Positions 25,734 through 36,420 of a DNA stretch of 64,000 nt are shown in pieces. The DNA comes from Lophium mytilinum. Its lineage: Eukaryota > Ascomycota > Dothideomycetes > Mytilinidiales > Mytilinidiaceae. A program made the position numbers and the translations under genes. The notes beneath the pieces are model-generated. The model was not told where the DNA came from and did no database searches. It saw only the letters and a program-made list of their open reading frames with translations. The stretch covers positions 2,014,215 to 2,078,214 of the forward strand of contig MU004181.1 of the NCBI GenBank assembly GCA_010093605.1. Direction: 5' to 3'. Each line of letters opens with the position of its first letter. The stretch's first letter is position 1.

Positions 25734-28649
25734 TCATACGCTGAAGCTCTTCGATCCCTCAAGCAGGCCGTCAGCGACCTTGGTTGCTATGCTCCAGATT
25801 GGCATGTAGTGCCGGACCTCGGACAATGCTGCTATGGAGAAGTCGTTGGCGTCGGACCAGAGGCAAATTACGCGCCCCGAAAAAGGCTCTCGAAACTCCC
25901 CACCCCATTCTACGTCGAAGTTCCAGGCTTTTGACCAGTCACGGTGCCACAGGCGAACCTCGGAGGACCCATTCTGGCCCACTGCTGGAAAGCGCGAATC
26001 GAGCGCTCCGCCTTCCACCTCCAACGAGGTGATGGGCGTGTTGAAGATGACCTTGCAGGCGCGCGTGTTCTGTCCGACGACGTGGAAACGGGCCTGATTC
26101 TTGCCCACAGTCTTCGTGACATTGAAATTGAGCCATGAATCGACATAGGTGCGGTTGCCGAATGTCAGGCTCATTGGATGAGCCTGGGGACCCTTCCAGG
26201 AGCACTTAGTCAGCTCCTTGCGGATCGCGATGTCTGATGTGGTGCAGTTTAGGGCCTGTCTAGCGGCACTAGGAACCTGGCGTACGATTTGCTGCACGTA
26301 TTGGTCTAGTCCAATGAGAGATACTGAATTCGAGCCGCTTTCGCAGTCAGTCTGCTGCTGAAAGTAGACCTTCAGGCGATGCTCCCGTGAGAATGGGAAT
26401 GCGCAGAGATTGTAGATAAGCGTCCCAATACAGACTAAGAAGATAAAGACTGGGACATGGTACGTAAATCTGTGCAAGAAAGGGCCAAGCGGGGTCAAGA
26501 TGAGCGCCGAAAGGATTGCGATACTGAGGTACACCAATAGGGCTGAGCTGCCATCCGCCGTGGTCTGATACAGTCCTGCCGTGAGAACAAGCCCAATTTG
26601 GCCAACCAAAATAATGACCATGGGAGCGAGCAACAAGAACTGGAGGATCCACAACCAACTAGGCAGGCTTCCGCTCCAAGCTTGCTCATCAGCGTATTGT
26701 TTTCCGAACTCCTGTTTAGGTTGCTCGCTGTCTTGCGTATGCCCTTCACTCACTGACTCGCGTCGGGTGCCATATCGTGCGAAGCTTTGTCGATCATTAC
26801 GAAGTAGAGATGTGGTTTCGGTATCCGTATCATCATCGCGTAAGAGTGGTCGGTCTTCTGATATCCGGCTAGCCCCGCCCGTCAATGGCCTGCTAGTAGA
26901 TTCGGAGTCGATATGACTAGTGCCGTCATCGAAAGAGCTCACGAAGACGCTCTTTTTGGGGAGAGCAAAGAGTTCGAAGTACCCGATTAGGACCGACAAG
27001 AAGGTTGCAGCAAAATATATAAGCATGAAGTAGCCGGATGCCAAGTCGAAGTTACGGGCAGAAATGGTGACGAAGACCAAAACGATAAAGCCGCCGGAGA
27101 ACAGCCAGATAAGAGAGTAGAGGCGATGGAGGGCGGAGGGTCTCATAGCATCAGCACCGCGCAGTATGAACCATGCGACCGAGAACCAGGCTGACAACAT
27201 CATTGTCCAGATAGCGAAAGGGCTGCTATACGCAATGTAGGGATTGGTCCGAAGGATGAGGTAGGCGAGGCCGATAACAGCGGCCGTGGCCACGACGAAT
27301 GCGATTGGGAACCGGAACACTCCACGCCATCCGTTGACTTCCACAGCATCGTTGTCGTCTGCCGAATGTACGTACTGCTTCCTTGCAAAGAGGTACATCT
27401 TGTCAACTTTAGAGAGAATAACAGTGACCGCAATGAGAGCAAGCGGAGCGACAACTAGGAGAGTTACGCAGAGGGCAAACATAGTGTTGAGACGCAAGAT
27501 GACAAAAGCTTTCCCGAAGAGGTCAAACCATACAGCTTGAGAGCCCTTTCCTGCATCCACCTTTCCATCGCTTGCAGGCTCGCCGGTGCCGTCGAAGGTT
27601 GAGCTGGTATCCGAAGCAAGACCAGAGACGGTGGCCAGAGCCGCCGATAGCATATGCCAAATCGATTTCATCGAAGTCTCGCGTGCGGAATCCTCACCGG
27701 TGTGATAACGAGCTCGTGGTTCGCTAAATGCTACATCCAGACCTCGGAGGCCGAGCAGACCGTTGAAGACAACATAGTCAGTCTCGCTCCTAATGAGCCG
27801 TCGTTTGAACCCATCAGCGGTGACAACGGTACCGTAAGGATGAGAAGCTTTCTTGTAGTACTTCGTGACCTCTGCATCCGTGCTCCTGAACATCATTGCT
27901 CGGCCGCCAGCTCCTGCGCCCTCGAGATTCAGGAACGTGTGTGCAAGCTGGGACACTGGATGCCGCATGAAAGCTCTGGCTCCGTTCAAGAAGTCCTCTT
28001 CGCCGTTGTTGAGGAGCAAAATGATGTTTCTCTTTGGCCAACTCTTTCCAGTCGTGAAATGCGATAGCAACTGCAAGATCGTGACGACGCCAACTCCATC
28101 ATCAGTTGCGCCGAATCCCGTACTCACAGAGTCGTAATGCGCGTTAACCAAGACGCCACCCTTGCCAGACGAAGCGTCCGAAAGAACCTTCTCAGTACCT
28201 TCAGATCCGCGAATTAAAACCATGATGTTAGCACCCTCAAAGTAGACACTGGTTTCTCCGTTGGAGAAGGTGACATTAGAAACCTGGTCGTCGAATAAAA
28301 GGACTCTGGACTCTGAAGAGTCCAAAATCTCGTCGAGGGACAGGTCAACCGCCCCAGGAACGCTGTCGTAGCCGACGCCATTTGTCTTGAGGGTGTTCTT
28401 AACGCTGTGGAGTAGGTAGTCGTGTACCTCGTCGTTGGCGTGGGTGTTGTAGGGATGGAATTGACGAGTGATGGCCTGAAGATGGCTCCAAGCAGTTGTC
28501 AAACTGACTCCATCTGGAACCGAGGAAGGAACTGGCGGAACAGTCAGGTGTACAACCAGAAGGGCGGTAAACAAGGCTACATAGGTGAGGGTGGTGACGA
28601 CAATGACAGGCAGCGGCGTAAAGGCGAGAGGATTGCTGAAGCGTGCCAT
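25734..28649 (-). CDS. pff1: Vacuolar membrane protease Pff1 (M28 family)
   Basis: A single exon of 971 residues starting MARFSNPLAF. Pff1 is a multi-spanning zinc metallopeptidase of the vacuolar membrane. An N-terminal membrane segment (about 13-36) precedes the M28 peptidase domain. Metal and catalytic residues are visible in NAHYDSVSTGFGATDDG (His171, Asp183) and NNGEEDF (Glu217/Glu218). The remainder has about eight further hydrophobic segments, a Ser/Asp-rich cytosolic loop (about 580-650) and a large C-terminal lumenal domain with several N-glycosylation sequons. Length and order match the family. The physiological substrate is not established. It is divergent to the small methyltransferase-like gene. 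Confidence 0.93.
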   Translation of the reverse strand: MARFSNPLAFTPLPVIVVTTLTYVALFTALLVVHLTVPPVPSSVPDGVSLTTAWSHLQAITRQFHPYNTHANDEVHDYLLHSVKNTLKTNGVGYDSVPGAVDLSLDEILDSSESRVLLFDDQVSNVTFSNGETSVYFEGANIMVLIRGSEGTEKVLSDASSGKGGVLVNAHYDSVSTGFGATDDGVGVVTILQLLSHFTTGKSWPKRNIILLLNNGEEDFLNGARAFMRHPVSQLAHTFLNLEGAGAGGRAMMFRSTDAEVTKYYKKASHPYGTVVTADGFKRRLIRSETDYVVFNGLLGLRGLDVAFSEPRARYHTGEDSARETSMKSIWHMLSAALATVSGLASDTSSTFDGTGEPASDGKVDAGKGSQAVWFDLFGKAFVILRLNTMFALCVTLLVVAPLALIAVTVILSKVDKMYLFARKQYVHSADDNDAVEVNGWRGVFRFPIAFVVATAAVIGLAYLILRTNPYIAYSSPFAIWTMMLSAWFSVAWFILRGADAMRPSALHRLYSLIWLFSGGFIVLVFVTISARNFDLASGYFMLIYFAATFLSVLIGYFELFALPKKSVFVSSFDDGTSHIDSESTSRPLTGGASRISEDRPLLRDDDTDTETTSLLRNDRQSFARYGTRRESVSEGHTQDSEQPKQEFGKQYADEQAWSGSLPSWLWILQFLLLAPMVIILVGQIGLVLTAGLYQTTADGSSALLVYLSIAILSALILTPLGPFLHRFTYHVPVFIFLVCIGTLIYNLCAFPFSREHRLKVYFQQQTDCESGSNSVSLIGLDQYVQQIVRQVPSAARQALNCTTSDIAIRKELTKCSWKGPQAHPMSLTFGNRTYVDSWLNFNVTKTVGKNQARFHVVGQNTRACKVIFNTPITSLEVEGGALDSRFPAVGQNGSSEVRLWHRDWSKAWNFDVEWGGEFREPFSGRVICLWSDANDFSIAALSEVRHYMPIWSIATKVADGLLEGSKSFSV

Positions 28650-29705
28650 GTTTGACTCCCAACTCGCTCTAGGAAGACGCCTCCGGGCGTAGCAGGCGAT
28701 GAGAGCTCCTCTCAGCAGCTGGGCAGCGTGCAGCTTGCAGATGGAGCTTGAGTCGAAGTCGAGGATGGTTGGTCAGAGGAGGCGGGGCAGCTATCGAAGC
28801 TCCGGCTCCTCAGTAATATAGTCCGTGCGCAGGCTAGGTAGCTTTGGTGGACTGCCGCAGTATGGTGATGCTGGACCGTGGTAATATGAACTTCCGGGCT
28901 CATGATGCCTTAACCGCTGCGCTGTGGTGTCCGTCTACGATGTGTCCTCCGCCGGCTTGCCCTTTGAGATATCCTAGAAGCATGAGCATCCGACGATCCA
29001 ACGGAAAAGGGGTGTTCTGGAAGATATCGTCCAGAGACTCCCTTCAACCCCGGAGAAACATCATCCTATGGCAATGTCGACCTTGGCCCGCGCCGACGCT
29101 TCTCGTACCGACTAGGTCCATCTCCTGGAAACAGAAGCGTGGATCAATCGCCGTTGCCGCACTGCTATAGCCACCCGGGACCACTGAGAGGAAATATCGC
29201 AGGAACAAGCATACGGCGGAGCTCACAGGTCGAACTCCATTACAGCTTTTAAGCAATATTTCAGGCATAAGCTCTCGCGGGACATCGATCTGCCGTATCT
29301 CTTTCGAGCTGGCTCGGTGGTCTCGAGGATTCTCAACCATGGGACCGCTTCTTCCCTACCACGATCGAAACCACCCTCAAGCATCTCCACGCTCGCTGCT
29401 CCGTACCGCAACAATCTCCCGCCACGACTGTCGATACCTCGGAGCACTGATTTGACGCGCAGACGTCGTGAGAATAGCAGCAAGCGGTTGCGGCATTGCG
29501 CCAGGAGCTTCTCTGCGCGCATCTGAGAGGGCCCGCGAAACCCGACAACCACCCCCAGATCCCGTCTGCATCGCTCTTTTCCTCTTATGAAAGGTATGCT
29601 GGCAGTAGTCTCCTGGTCCCGAGAGCTTCATCAAGGGAATGACACCCTAGCGCAGGCTTCTGGTCTCTCAACCAGTCTCCGGACCTTAGGGCAAGCACCA
29701 ACATC
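28650..29705. promoter_or_regulatory. Divergent upstream region, Pff1 / methyltransferase-like
   Basis: About 1.05 kb between two divergent starts. Several overlapping frames exist but none has codon bias, motifs or splice support, so it is read as promoters and leaders only. No specific site could be named. Confidence 0.4.
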
Positions 29706-30260
29706 ATGGCCGCGACACTGACTGGCAACACTGGGCAAACAACTCTCCCACCTCTCGATAATAATAACCTCATTCATCACCCCGACAGCTGCCTAGGACT
29801 CTCCCTTCCCCTCATCGAACGAATAGCGCGAATTCTCCCTCACAACCCACGTACGATCGTCTCCATCGGCAGCGGCACCGGCCTTTTCGAAGCACTCCTC
29901 CTTCAATACGAGCCTGAACTCATACTGTACGGCGTAGAAGTCAAATCCGATCCGCCGGTAAACAAATACATACCAGAACGATACGCAGAGACAGTCGGTG
30001 GAACGTGGGACCTTTGCTCTCTCGCGGAAAATGCGGCGGCTTGGCTATTCGTGTATCCAAGAGATCCAAAACTCGTCGCACAGTATCTCGAACGCTATGC
30101 AGATAGCAGGTCCTTGGAAATAGTTATATGGCTCGGCCCAAGAGAGGACTGGACTGTATTCGAGCCATGCTTCAAGCGCACTTCAATGCGCGCTGAAATG
30201 TCTCAAGATGGGCCGCTGAGACCGTATGAAATGATGGTCATATACAGGACCAAGACATAA
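29706..30260 (+). CDS. Small SAM-dependent methyltransferase-like protein
   Basis: A single exon of 184 residues starting MAATLTGNTG. SIGSGTGLFEALL (53-65) is a class I methyltransferase motif I, the glycine-rich S-adenosylmethionine loop. YGVEVK (about 75-80) supplies the acidic residue after strand 2. The later motifs are short: WLFVYPRDPKLVAQYL near 114 and VIWLGPREDW near 140. The protein is shorter than most methyltransferases and lacks an obvious substrate domain. Similar small fungal proteins exist without known target, so the substrate and even activity are open. Confidence 0.7.
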   Translation: MAATLTGNTGQTTLPPLDNNNLIHHPDSCLGLSLPLIERIARILPHNPRTIVSIGSGTGLFEALLLQYEPELILYGVEVKSDPPVNKYIPERYAETVGGTWDLCSLAENAAAWLFVYPRDPKLVAQYLERYADSRSLEIVIWLGPREDWTVFEPCFKRTSMRAEMSQDGPLRPYEMMVIYRTKT

Positions 30261-31807
30261 GCTTAGGCACTCCCTGCTCTTGCTTGGGGAAGCTCGATAT
30301 GTCTTTGAAAATCTAAATACGACTCGAAAATGGACGCGGTGGGGCCGAACCTACCTGTTAAATGATCGTAGACCTGCCAGTTGGGGCACCCCCTAGAGCA
30401 GTGTCGAACAAGCAATAGTAAAGGGTGGGTGTTGGAGTATCCGTACTACATTGTACGGGATCTCTCGAGGAACGAAGCTCTTGCATGAAAGATGATTTTC
30501 AGGATCCATGTTGGTCGTTCGACGAATCAAACGGGAAAGACTTCCATAAGCGGACTCTCTCTAGCTCGCGTAAGATTTCGAGTAGCGAAGAGGAATCTCA
30601 AAGCTGAGTGGTCCAATTGACGGTATCATACCCCACCAGGTGATTCTTCCTCGCCCTTTGATGACATCTGTTCAATTTTGCGTCTTTTTCCAGTATTTCT
30701 GTCCAACTTGTCCCCATCTCTTCCTATTTCATGGAGCACGAAGTGTTACCAAAGTTCTGGTCACTTCCACTCGTTATCACTCAGGGTACCCCCGGACTCT
30801 GAGCATCATGGAAAAGTCAACGCAATGGAAATGAGGCTACCTTTTGGCCGACCAAGTAGGTGCCAGCGGCGGCATTCCTGACAGTGGTTACTGGCTTCCA
30901 AAGTAGTAATCATGAAGGGGTAAATCTAAGTGGCTGAACTTGGAGCTACTTCAACGCAATATCAAGGCTTATGCGGCGAGTATTGGACTCCTTCTTGGCC
31001 GACCGCCTACCTGCTGGTCAGGCTACCCCTTACAGTGGTATCAAGCAAGCAAACGAGAGTCCCATACCGACCGTTGTAGTGTCTCCGAAGACGTCCTCGC
31101 TGTATCCAAGCTCGTCAAGATGGTATGGTTGTCTATTGCCGGGGTGGCTCCGCGTCGGCGAAAGGGGCTGCGAGCGTAGACTCGTGTATTGGAGAGCGGC
31201 CGAGTCCTGATGTATGGCGGCTTGATCTTCCAAGCATGGACAAGGGCATAGGTGATTAGAGATCTCGATCAGTCGTGGGGTAGAGGCGTTGTTGTTTGGA
31301 GGCCGCAGCAGTTTGGCAGAGATGAGTTGATTTCAGTGCGAGCCGATGCACTTTTCTTCTTCAGCCAACAGCACCGCCGCATACGCACCTTCTCGCAGCA
31401 CCCAGAGGACTTTCAGTGACCGTGCCGCTACCGCAAGACCATCGTATCGAGGCGCCGATTTGAACCCCCCTGCCTCAGACGTCCCGTATCATCGACTGCA
31501 CCCCCGGAGAAGCTGCCGGTGCCTTCAAATCGCCCGCGTCTCGTCCTTCTCCTGGAACACAAGTCGCAGCATCAGACCATCCTCGACAACCCTTTGACGT
31601 TGTCAAGAGTAGAAGCAGTTGCTGTGATTTGAAGGTACGATAGTAGTATTGTTGAAGATTGACTGATACTAACGACGAAGGCTAGTCACCTTCCCGTTCA
31701 CTCCCAAATCTCGCGCTCCTGTCTCGGGCTTTGCCAAACCACACCGCTCAGCATCTCCGACTTCACACACGCATAAGACTTTTCAAGAGGCAGCCAAGGA
31801 AGGCACG
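30261..31807. other. Intergenic; upstream region of the next gene
   Basis: No supported coding region. A 50-bp segment near 30840-30895 and one near 30990-31045 are imperfectly alike (both include 'ttggccgacc'). A probable 5' UTR intron lies at 31635-31685 (GTACGA donor, ACTAAC branch, CTAG acceptor), just before the gene at 31808. Confidence 0.4.
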
Positions 31808-33097
31808 ATGTCCGACGTGATTCCCTACAAGTTCAGCATCTCCAATGCCAGCCCTCCGCCTGCCGCAGAAAGCGAATTCTATGAGAAGATGAAGAAGATC
31901 ATGCAATACTACCGCCAGCACGCAGCGTTGCCGAGAGGAGACAATATCGGGCCACTAAACGACCCAGAAATGCTCCTATTAATGCACAAATACGTCCTCG
32001 AAAACCTACACTTCCACTACATCCCACAGTTCGGGCCTCTTTGTGTCCCATTGGAGAGACGAGAGGATACCCTACAAGAAGTATGGCAGAATTGGCACTT
32101 AAAGGAACGCGACTGCCTCGTCGTCACCGCTCCCTGGATAGATATCGAACTCAACGGGCACGTAATCGTAGAAAAAGTCTCACTGAGCATGGTCGAGAAG
32201 ATCGGGAAGTACGCGAACAAGCCGTACAAGCAGATGGAAGGACTACCCAGAGGCCTATACTACTCCCGCATCTACCGAATACGGTCAGACAACCCCTACC
32301 TGCCGGCCGCCATCAGACTCGTCGTAGGCTGGATGGAGTACGAGGTGCTGCGCCCCGGGGAGTTTTACTTCGGAGAGCGTATAGACCCGTACGAAGACGT
32401 CACCCTGAGGCACTCCCTCGCTCACGCTTTGCGCGCTCTTGGTCTTCTTGCCGAAGCACAGCGTATGGACGACTGGTACAAGTTCCACCTGAAGAGACCA
32501 ACGACACGACTACGGGCACGCGACGCGCGGAAAATCTGGCACGCGGAGGGGAAGAGAACGAACAACGTGTACGTGGAAGAACTTGCGAAACATCTGGCGC
32601 GAACGTCGTACCGAGAGACACGCGGTGGTGCACGCTCTGGGGTAGACTTTCCCCTCGACTTCGGACGAAACGCACAAATGGCAGTCTTTCTAAACGAAGA
32701 GGGCAACGAGCGGCTAAAGGCACAAGTTGTCCGGTGGGACCCGACGCTTTCGGACCAAGAAGCGAGCGACGTGGGGGGAGACGGACCGGACGTGGTACTC
32801 GGCGTGCAGGAAGAGCAGTCGGATTTGGCGGAAGAAACAGCGGAAGAGGGGGGAGATGGACGACGGGTGCGAGCGCTGCGTGACGACAAACAGCAAAAGA
32901 TCTACCGAGAGCGTCTGGTGGTGCAGGGGCGTAGGTACTCGATGCCTAGCCCAGAATGGTACGGAAAAAAGGCGGAACAAAGGGATAATGTGAGAAAGAC
33001 GCTCGGAAGAGTCCTCGTTAGTAAGACTCCGCTTAAGACTTTGCGGAAGCTGGGTGGTACGGCGTGGTCAGATGTAGATAGGCGACCGCAGCTTTAG
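31808..33097 (+). CDS. Unknown protein, tandem paralogue 1
   Basis: A single exon of 429 residues starting MSDVIPYKFS. I do not recognise the family. Conserved blocks shared with the gene at 34461 are: NDPE.L...H.(Y/F)VL near residue 57, a short beta-rich block (TAPWIDIELNGHVIVEKVS), GWMEYE near 178, RTSYRE near 271 and GVDFPLDFGRN just after it, then NE.GNE.LKA.VV. The C-terminal part is acidic (EEQSDLAEETAEEGGDG) and then basic. No signal peptide, membrane segment or catalytic motif is visible. The two genes share strand and layout and are separated by a minisatellite, so a local duplication is likely. Confidence 0.75.
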   Translation: MSDVIPYKFSISNASPPPAAESEFYEKMKKIMQYYRQHAALPRGDNIGPLNDPEMLLLMHKYVLENLHFHYIPQFGPLCVPLERREDTLQEVWQNWHLKERDCLVVTAPWIDIELNGHVIVEKVSLSMVEKIGKYANKPYKQMEGLPRGLYYSRIYRIRSDNPYLPAAIRLVVGWMEYEVLRPGEFYFGERIDPYEDVTLRHSLAHALRALGLLAEAQRMDDWYKFHLKRPTTRLRARDARKIWHAEGKRTNNVYVEELAKHLARTSYRETRGGARSGVDFPLDFGRNAQMAVFLNEEGNERLKAQVVRWDPTLSDQEASDVGGDGPDVVLGVQEEQSDLAEETAEEGGDGRRVRALRDDKQQKIYRERLVVQGRRYSMPSPEWYGKKAEQRDNVRKTLGRVLVSKTPLKTLRKLGGTAWSDVDRRPQL

Positions 33098-33269
33098 TGG
33101 ACGCTTCTGTGGATAGTTTGGACGAAGAGGGATGTAATGGGTGTTAATTGAGGTACGCAAAGGTGAATAGATTCGACGACGCGTGGGATTAGATAGTGAC
33201 GCTTTCGGGTCAAAATATGCCCAAACGCCGAATGATTGCTACATTGTTGAAATCAGAAGTCTTCTCTAT

Positions 33270-34375
33270 TATATTTGCCACCTGCTTGCCACTGTCTGAG
33301 GTGCCCTGGCTTGAGGCCCTTAGGATGTCATTTCCAGGACGCCTATATCAGACCAGGTAGGGAGCATTTCTTTCACACCATTCTAGCACCGTTGAGAGTA
33401 CTTGGCCTTGGTGCAAAGAATTTGGAACAATGTTATGCTCGTGAGAGTTTATATCAGGTCGGAATCGAAACCGTCCTTTTCCACCGTTGTAGTGCCGTTA
33501 GGGGTACTCTACCTTACTAGATCGAAATAGAGGTAATGTTGTTTCCAGGATGCCTACATTAGGTTATAATCGAAACAATCCTTTCACACCGTTCTAGCGC
33601 CATTAGGGGTACTCCACCTTGGTGAGTAGAAAATAGAGGCGATATCATTTCCAGGATGCGTATATTAGGTTAGAATCGGAGCGCTCCCTTAACACCATTC
33701 TAGCACCGTTAGGGGTACTCCGCCTCCATAAATAGAAGCCAAAGGTAATGTTATATTCGTAAGACTCAATATTAGGTCGGGAAAGAAAACACTCGGTTTA
33801 CACCGTTCCAGCGACATTAGGGGTACTCCGCCTAGGTGAGTATGAATTAGAGGCAATATTATACTCCTAAGACTCAATATTAGGTCGGATTAAAGTGCTT
33901 CTTTAATACCGTTCTAGCACCGTTAGGGGTACTCCGCCTAGGTGAATAGAAACGGGAGGCAATGTCATGCTTGTAACACTTCATATTAAGTCGAAATCGA
34001 GATACTATGTTCCAGCCGCGTTAGGAGCACTTCACCTAGGTGAATATAAACTGGAGGCAATGTCATGCTCGTGAGAGTTAATATCGGGTTGGATAAAAGC
34101 GCTCCTTGGCACCGGCTTAACACCGTTAGGGGTACCCTACCTAAGTGAATAGAACGGGAGGCAATGTCATGCCAGTGGGCCTCAATATCAGGCTGGAATC
34201 GAAATGCTTTGTTCTAGCGCCGTTAAGAGTATTTTGCCTAGGTGAATATAGACTGGAGTCAATATTAGGTCAGATCAAAGCGCTCCTTGACACCCTTCTA
34301 ACACCGTTAGGGGTACCCCGCCTAGGTGAATAGAACGAGAGGCAATGCCATGCTCATGAGCCTCAATATCAAAGG
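33270..34375 (+). repeat. ~105-bp minisatellite, about 11 degenerate units
   Basis: Each unit contains a core close to caccgttctagcaccgttag, then ggggtactccgcc, then 'aggtgaatagaa...ggaggcaatgtcatg' and an end like 'tcaatattaggtcggatc'. Cores start near 33365, 33484, 33580, 33690, 33800, 33907, 34010, 34115, 34209 and 34290, with a weaker copy first. Units are 75-110 bp and differ by 10-30%. The array fills the space between two paralogous genes and ends about 85 bases before the start codon of the second. Confidence 0.9.
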
Positions 34376-34460
34376 GAAGGGCCTTTCACAGTCTACCTAC
34401 CACCGCACCACGTCTGCCTCATCCCACCCACCAACCACTGCCAGCAAAATTATCGCGGAA

Positions 34461-35699
34461 ATGGCCCCCTATCGATTCAACATGCGCCCAATTCCCGCCG
34501 AACACGAGGCCCAGATCCGAAAGAAGACATCATCAATCGTGAAGCAATACCGTAGATACGGCAAGCGGGACCGGAGCAAGAGAGACCAGTACGGCCGTCT
34601 GAACGATCCAGAAGTCTTGCAGACTTTGCACGAGTTCGTTCTTCGGAAATTTCGCGCTCACAGTCAAGATGCTCTCGAAGCTGCGGTAAACGTCCTTCCA
34701 CATGCCCGTCAAACACAAGCTCTTAAGCTTCGAGCACCTCAATATGACCTTCCAACGCTGTATCAGCAGCCACCCCGGGACCGTGAGAGCTACCTAGCCA
34801 CTGCACCCTTTGTTGATATCTACTTCAAACACCAAGTCATCATCAAAAAGGTTTCCTTCGGCATGCTCCTCGCCTTCGATCCTTCCGCCGCTTTCTTCTC
34901 CATGCTGAGCAAGTTTGGCGCAAACGCGGATGAATCTACTTTCTATACCCTCCCTATGGTATCCAGGCTGAGCTACCTACCTATCACGGTTCCAATGATT
35001 GTCGGTTGGATGGAGTACGAGTGTCTCAGCGGCCCCGAATTGCGCAGCGGAGGATACATCGGGTTCATCGACCGTATCAACCCAACGGGATGTCTTTTGC
35101 TCGCGTATCGGCTGTATCGCACATTCCAGGTCTTGGGATTCGAGACGCAGGCGAAGGTGATAGAGGAGGGGTTTGAGGCGTGGGCTGCGGACAAGCGTAT
35201 ACCGCGCAGGTATGCGAAACTGGTCTGGGTGGAGGAGAAGAGGAACCCGAGCTCGAGGTTTGTTCGAGGGGTGGCGAAGTGCCTTGCGCGGACTTCGTAT
35301 CGGGAGGCGGACGAGAGGCTTGGAGTTGACTTTCCTATCGATTTTGGGCGGAACTTCCATGTTGCTGCTATGCTGAATGAGTCGGGGAACGAGGCGTTGA
35401 AGGCATTGGTCGTGCAGTCAAACCCGACGCTCTTGGGGGAGTCAGGGGGCCACAAGTCCGTGGAACGACGTGAAGGGAGCGAGTCTGATCAGGAAGATGG
35501 GCGTGAAGTTTGGCCACGGCGGTTGGTTCAGCTCGGGCGACGGAACTGGAGACTGGCTGCACCAGAGGCACTTCGAGGGGCGCGGAGGATTAAACCAGAC
35601 CTACGGAAGACACTTCTGAAAGTTTGCGTTCAGCATTGGCCTCGCCGCACTCTAAAGAGTTTCGATTTGAAAGTGGAGAGAGCACCGCGGGTAGAGTAA
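34461..35699 (+). CDS. Unknown protein, tandem paralogue 2
   Basis: A single exon of 412 residues. I chose MAPYRFNMRP as start because it matches MSDVIPYKFS of paralogue 1; the frame is open further upstream into the minisatellite, but that part is repeat sequence. Shared blocks are GRLNDPEVLQTLHEFVL, TAPFVDIYFKHQVIIKKVS, IVGWMEYECL, DRINPTGC, LARTSYREADERLGVDFP then IDFGRN, and NESGNEALKALVV. The C-terminus is shorter and less acidic than in paralogue 1. No function can be assigned. The conserved middle (residues about 120-320) is probably one folded domain. Confidence 0.75.
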   Translation: MAPYRFNMRPIPAEHEAQIRKKTSSIVKQYRRYGKRDRSKRDQYGRLNDPEVLQTLHEFVLRKFRAHSQDALEAAVNVLPHARQTQALKLRAPQYDLPTLYQQPPRDRESYLATAPFVDIYFKHQVIIKKVSFGMLLAFDPSAAFFSMLSKFGANADESTFYTLPMVSRLSYLPITVPMIVGWMEYECLSGPELRSGGYIGFIDRINPTGCLLLAYRLYRTFQVLGFETQAKVIEEGFEAWAADKRIPRRYAKLVWVEEKRNPSSRFVRGVAKCLARTSYREADERLGVDFPIDFGRNFHVAAMLNESGNEALKALVVQSNPTLLGESGGHKSVERREGSESDQEDGREVWPRRLVQLGRRNWRLAAPEALRGARRIKPDLRKTLLKVCVQHWPRRTLKSFDLKVERAPRVE

Positions 35700-36420
35700 A
35701 ATTGATTATTATTACTACATGCGGCGGATGTCAAGGAAAGATCATGGAGTTCGTTGGGTTCAGGGCCTATTTTTGGATGGTGATACTCCCTCCATCTATG
35801 GCAGCTATCTTGCGGCTGTTGCGCTTTCCGTTTTTAGTCTTACTACTTGATCAAAGAACACGGCTCGATGTATATACGAGATAGATTAAAATTTTGCTTC
35901 TGAAAAACTATATGCTACGATGCTTACGCTACCTACTACGATGTAGAGGCTACTTCTAGCTCACCTGGAGCGACCTTAGAGAAATAATAAGTGTTGGCGA
36001 GAGCCAAGCAGGAAGGAAACTATATCTGTTGTGCGTTAGAATAGCAAGCCTACGGATAGGAAGCTTTACTCCTTCGAGTTATAATCTAGTGATTTGATAT
36101 AACGATGATGTTGACGGCGGCTGAGTGTCCCAAGATGTACCGCGAGTGAAACTTCAGTAGATATAAGCAGCCTGAGAACGATTTGCTAGATTATAATACA
36201 TCTATAAAGGAGAAAGAATCATGGTGTTAGAGGAGAACATGGCTGGAAGTCGTAATTGGCTTTGTCACCGCGATGCAGCTAGCTGCATTGGCTCTAGCGC
36301 TCCTCCCCGCCAGCTCAACGCCACTGCTTGGGGGCAGGGGCGGGATGACGTTGGCAGAAGTTACTTACTCTTTCCTGACGCCTGAAGCACCAAATATGTT
36401 CACGCTACTTGAATCTCCTC
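35700..36420. other. Intergenic, somewhat AT-richer
   Basis: Nothing recognised. A frame starting near 36273 overlaps the next gene's start and has no support. Confidence 0.4.

Noticed and set aside
31346-31597. 83-codon frame upstream of paralogue 1
   Set aside because: Could be an upstream exon because a 5' UTR intron lies at 31635-31685, but its sequence shows no motif and does not join in a convincing frame.
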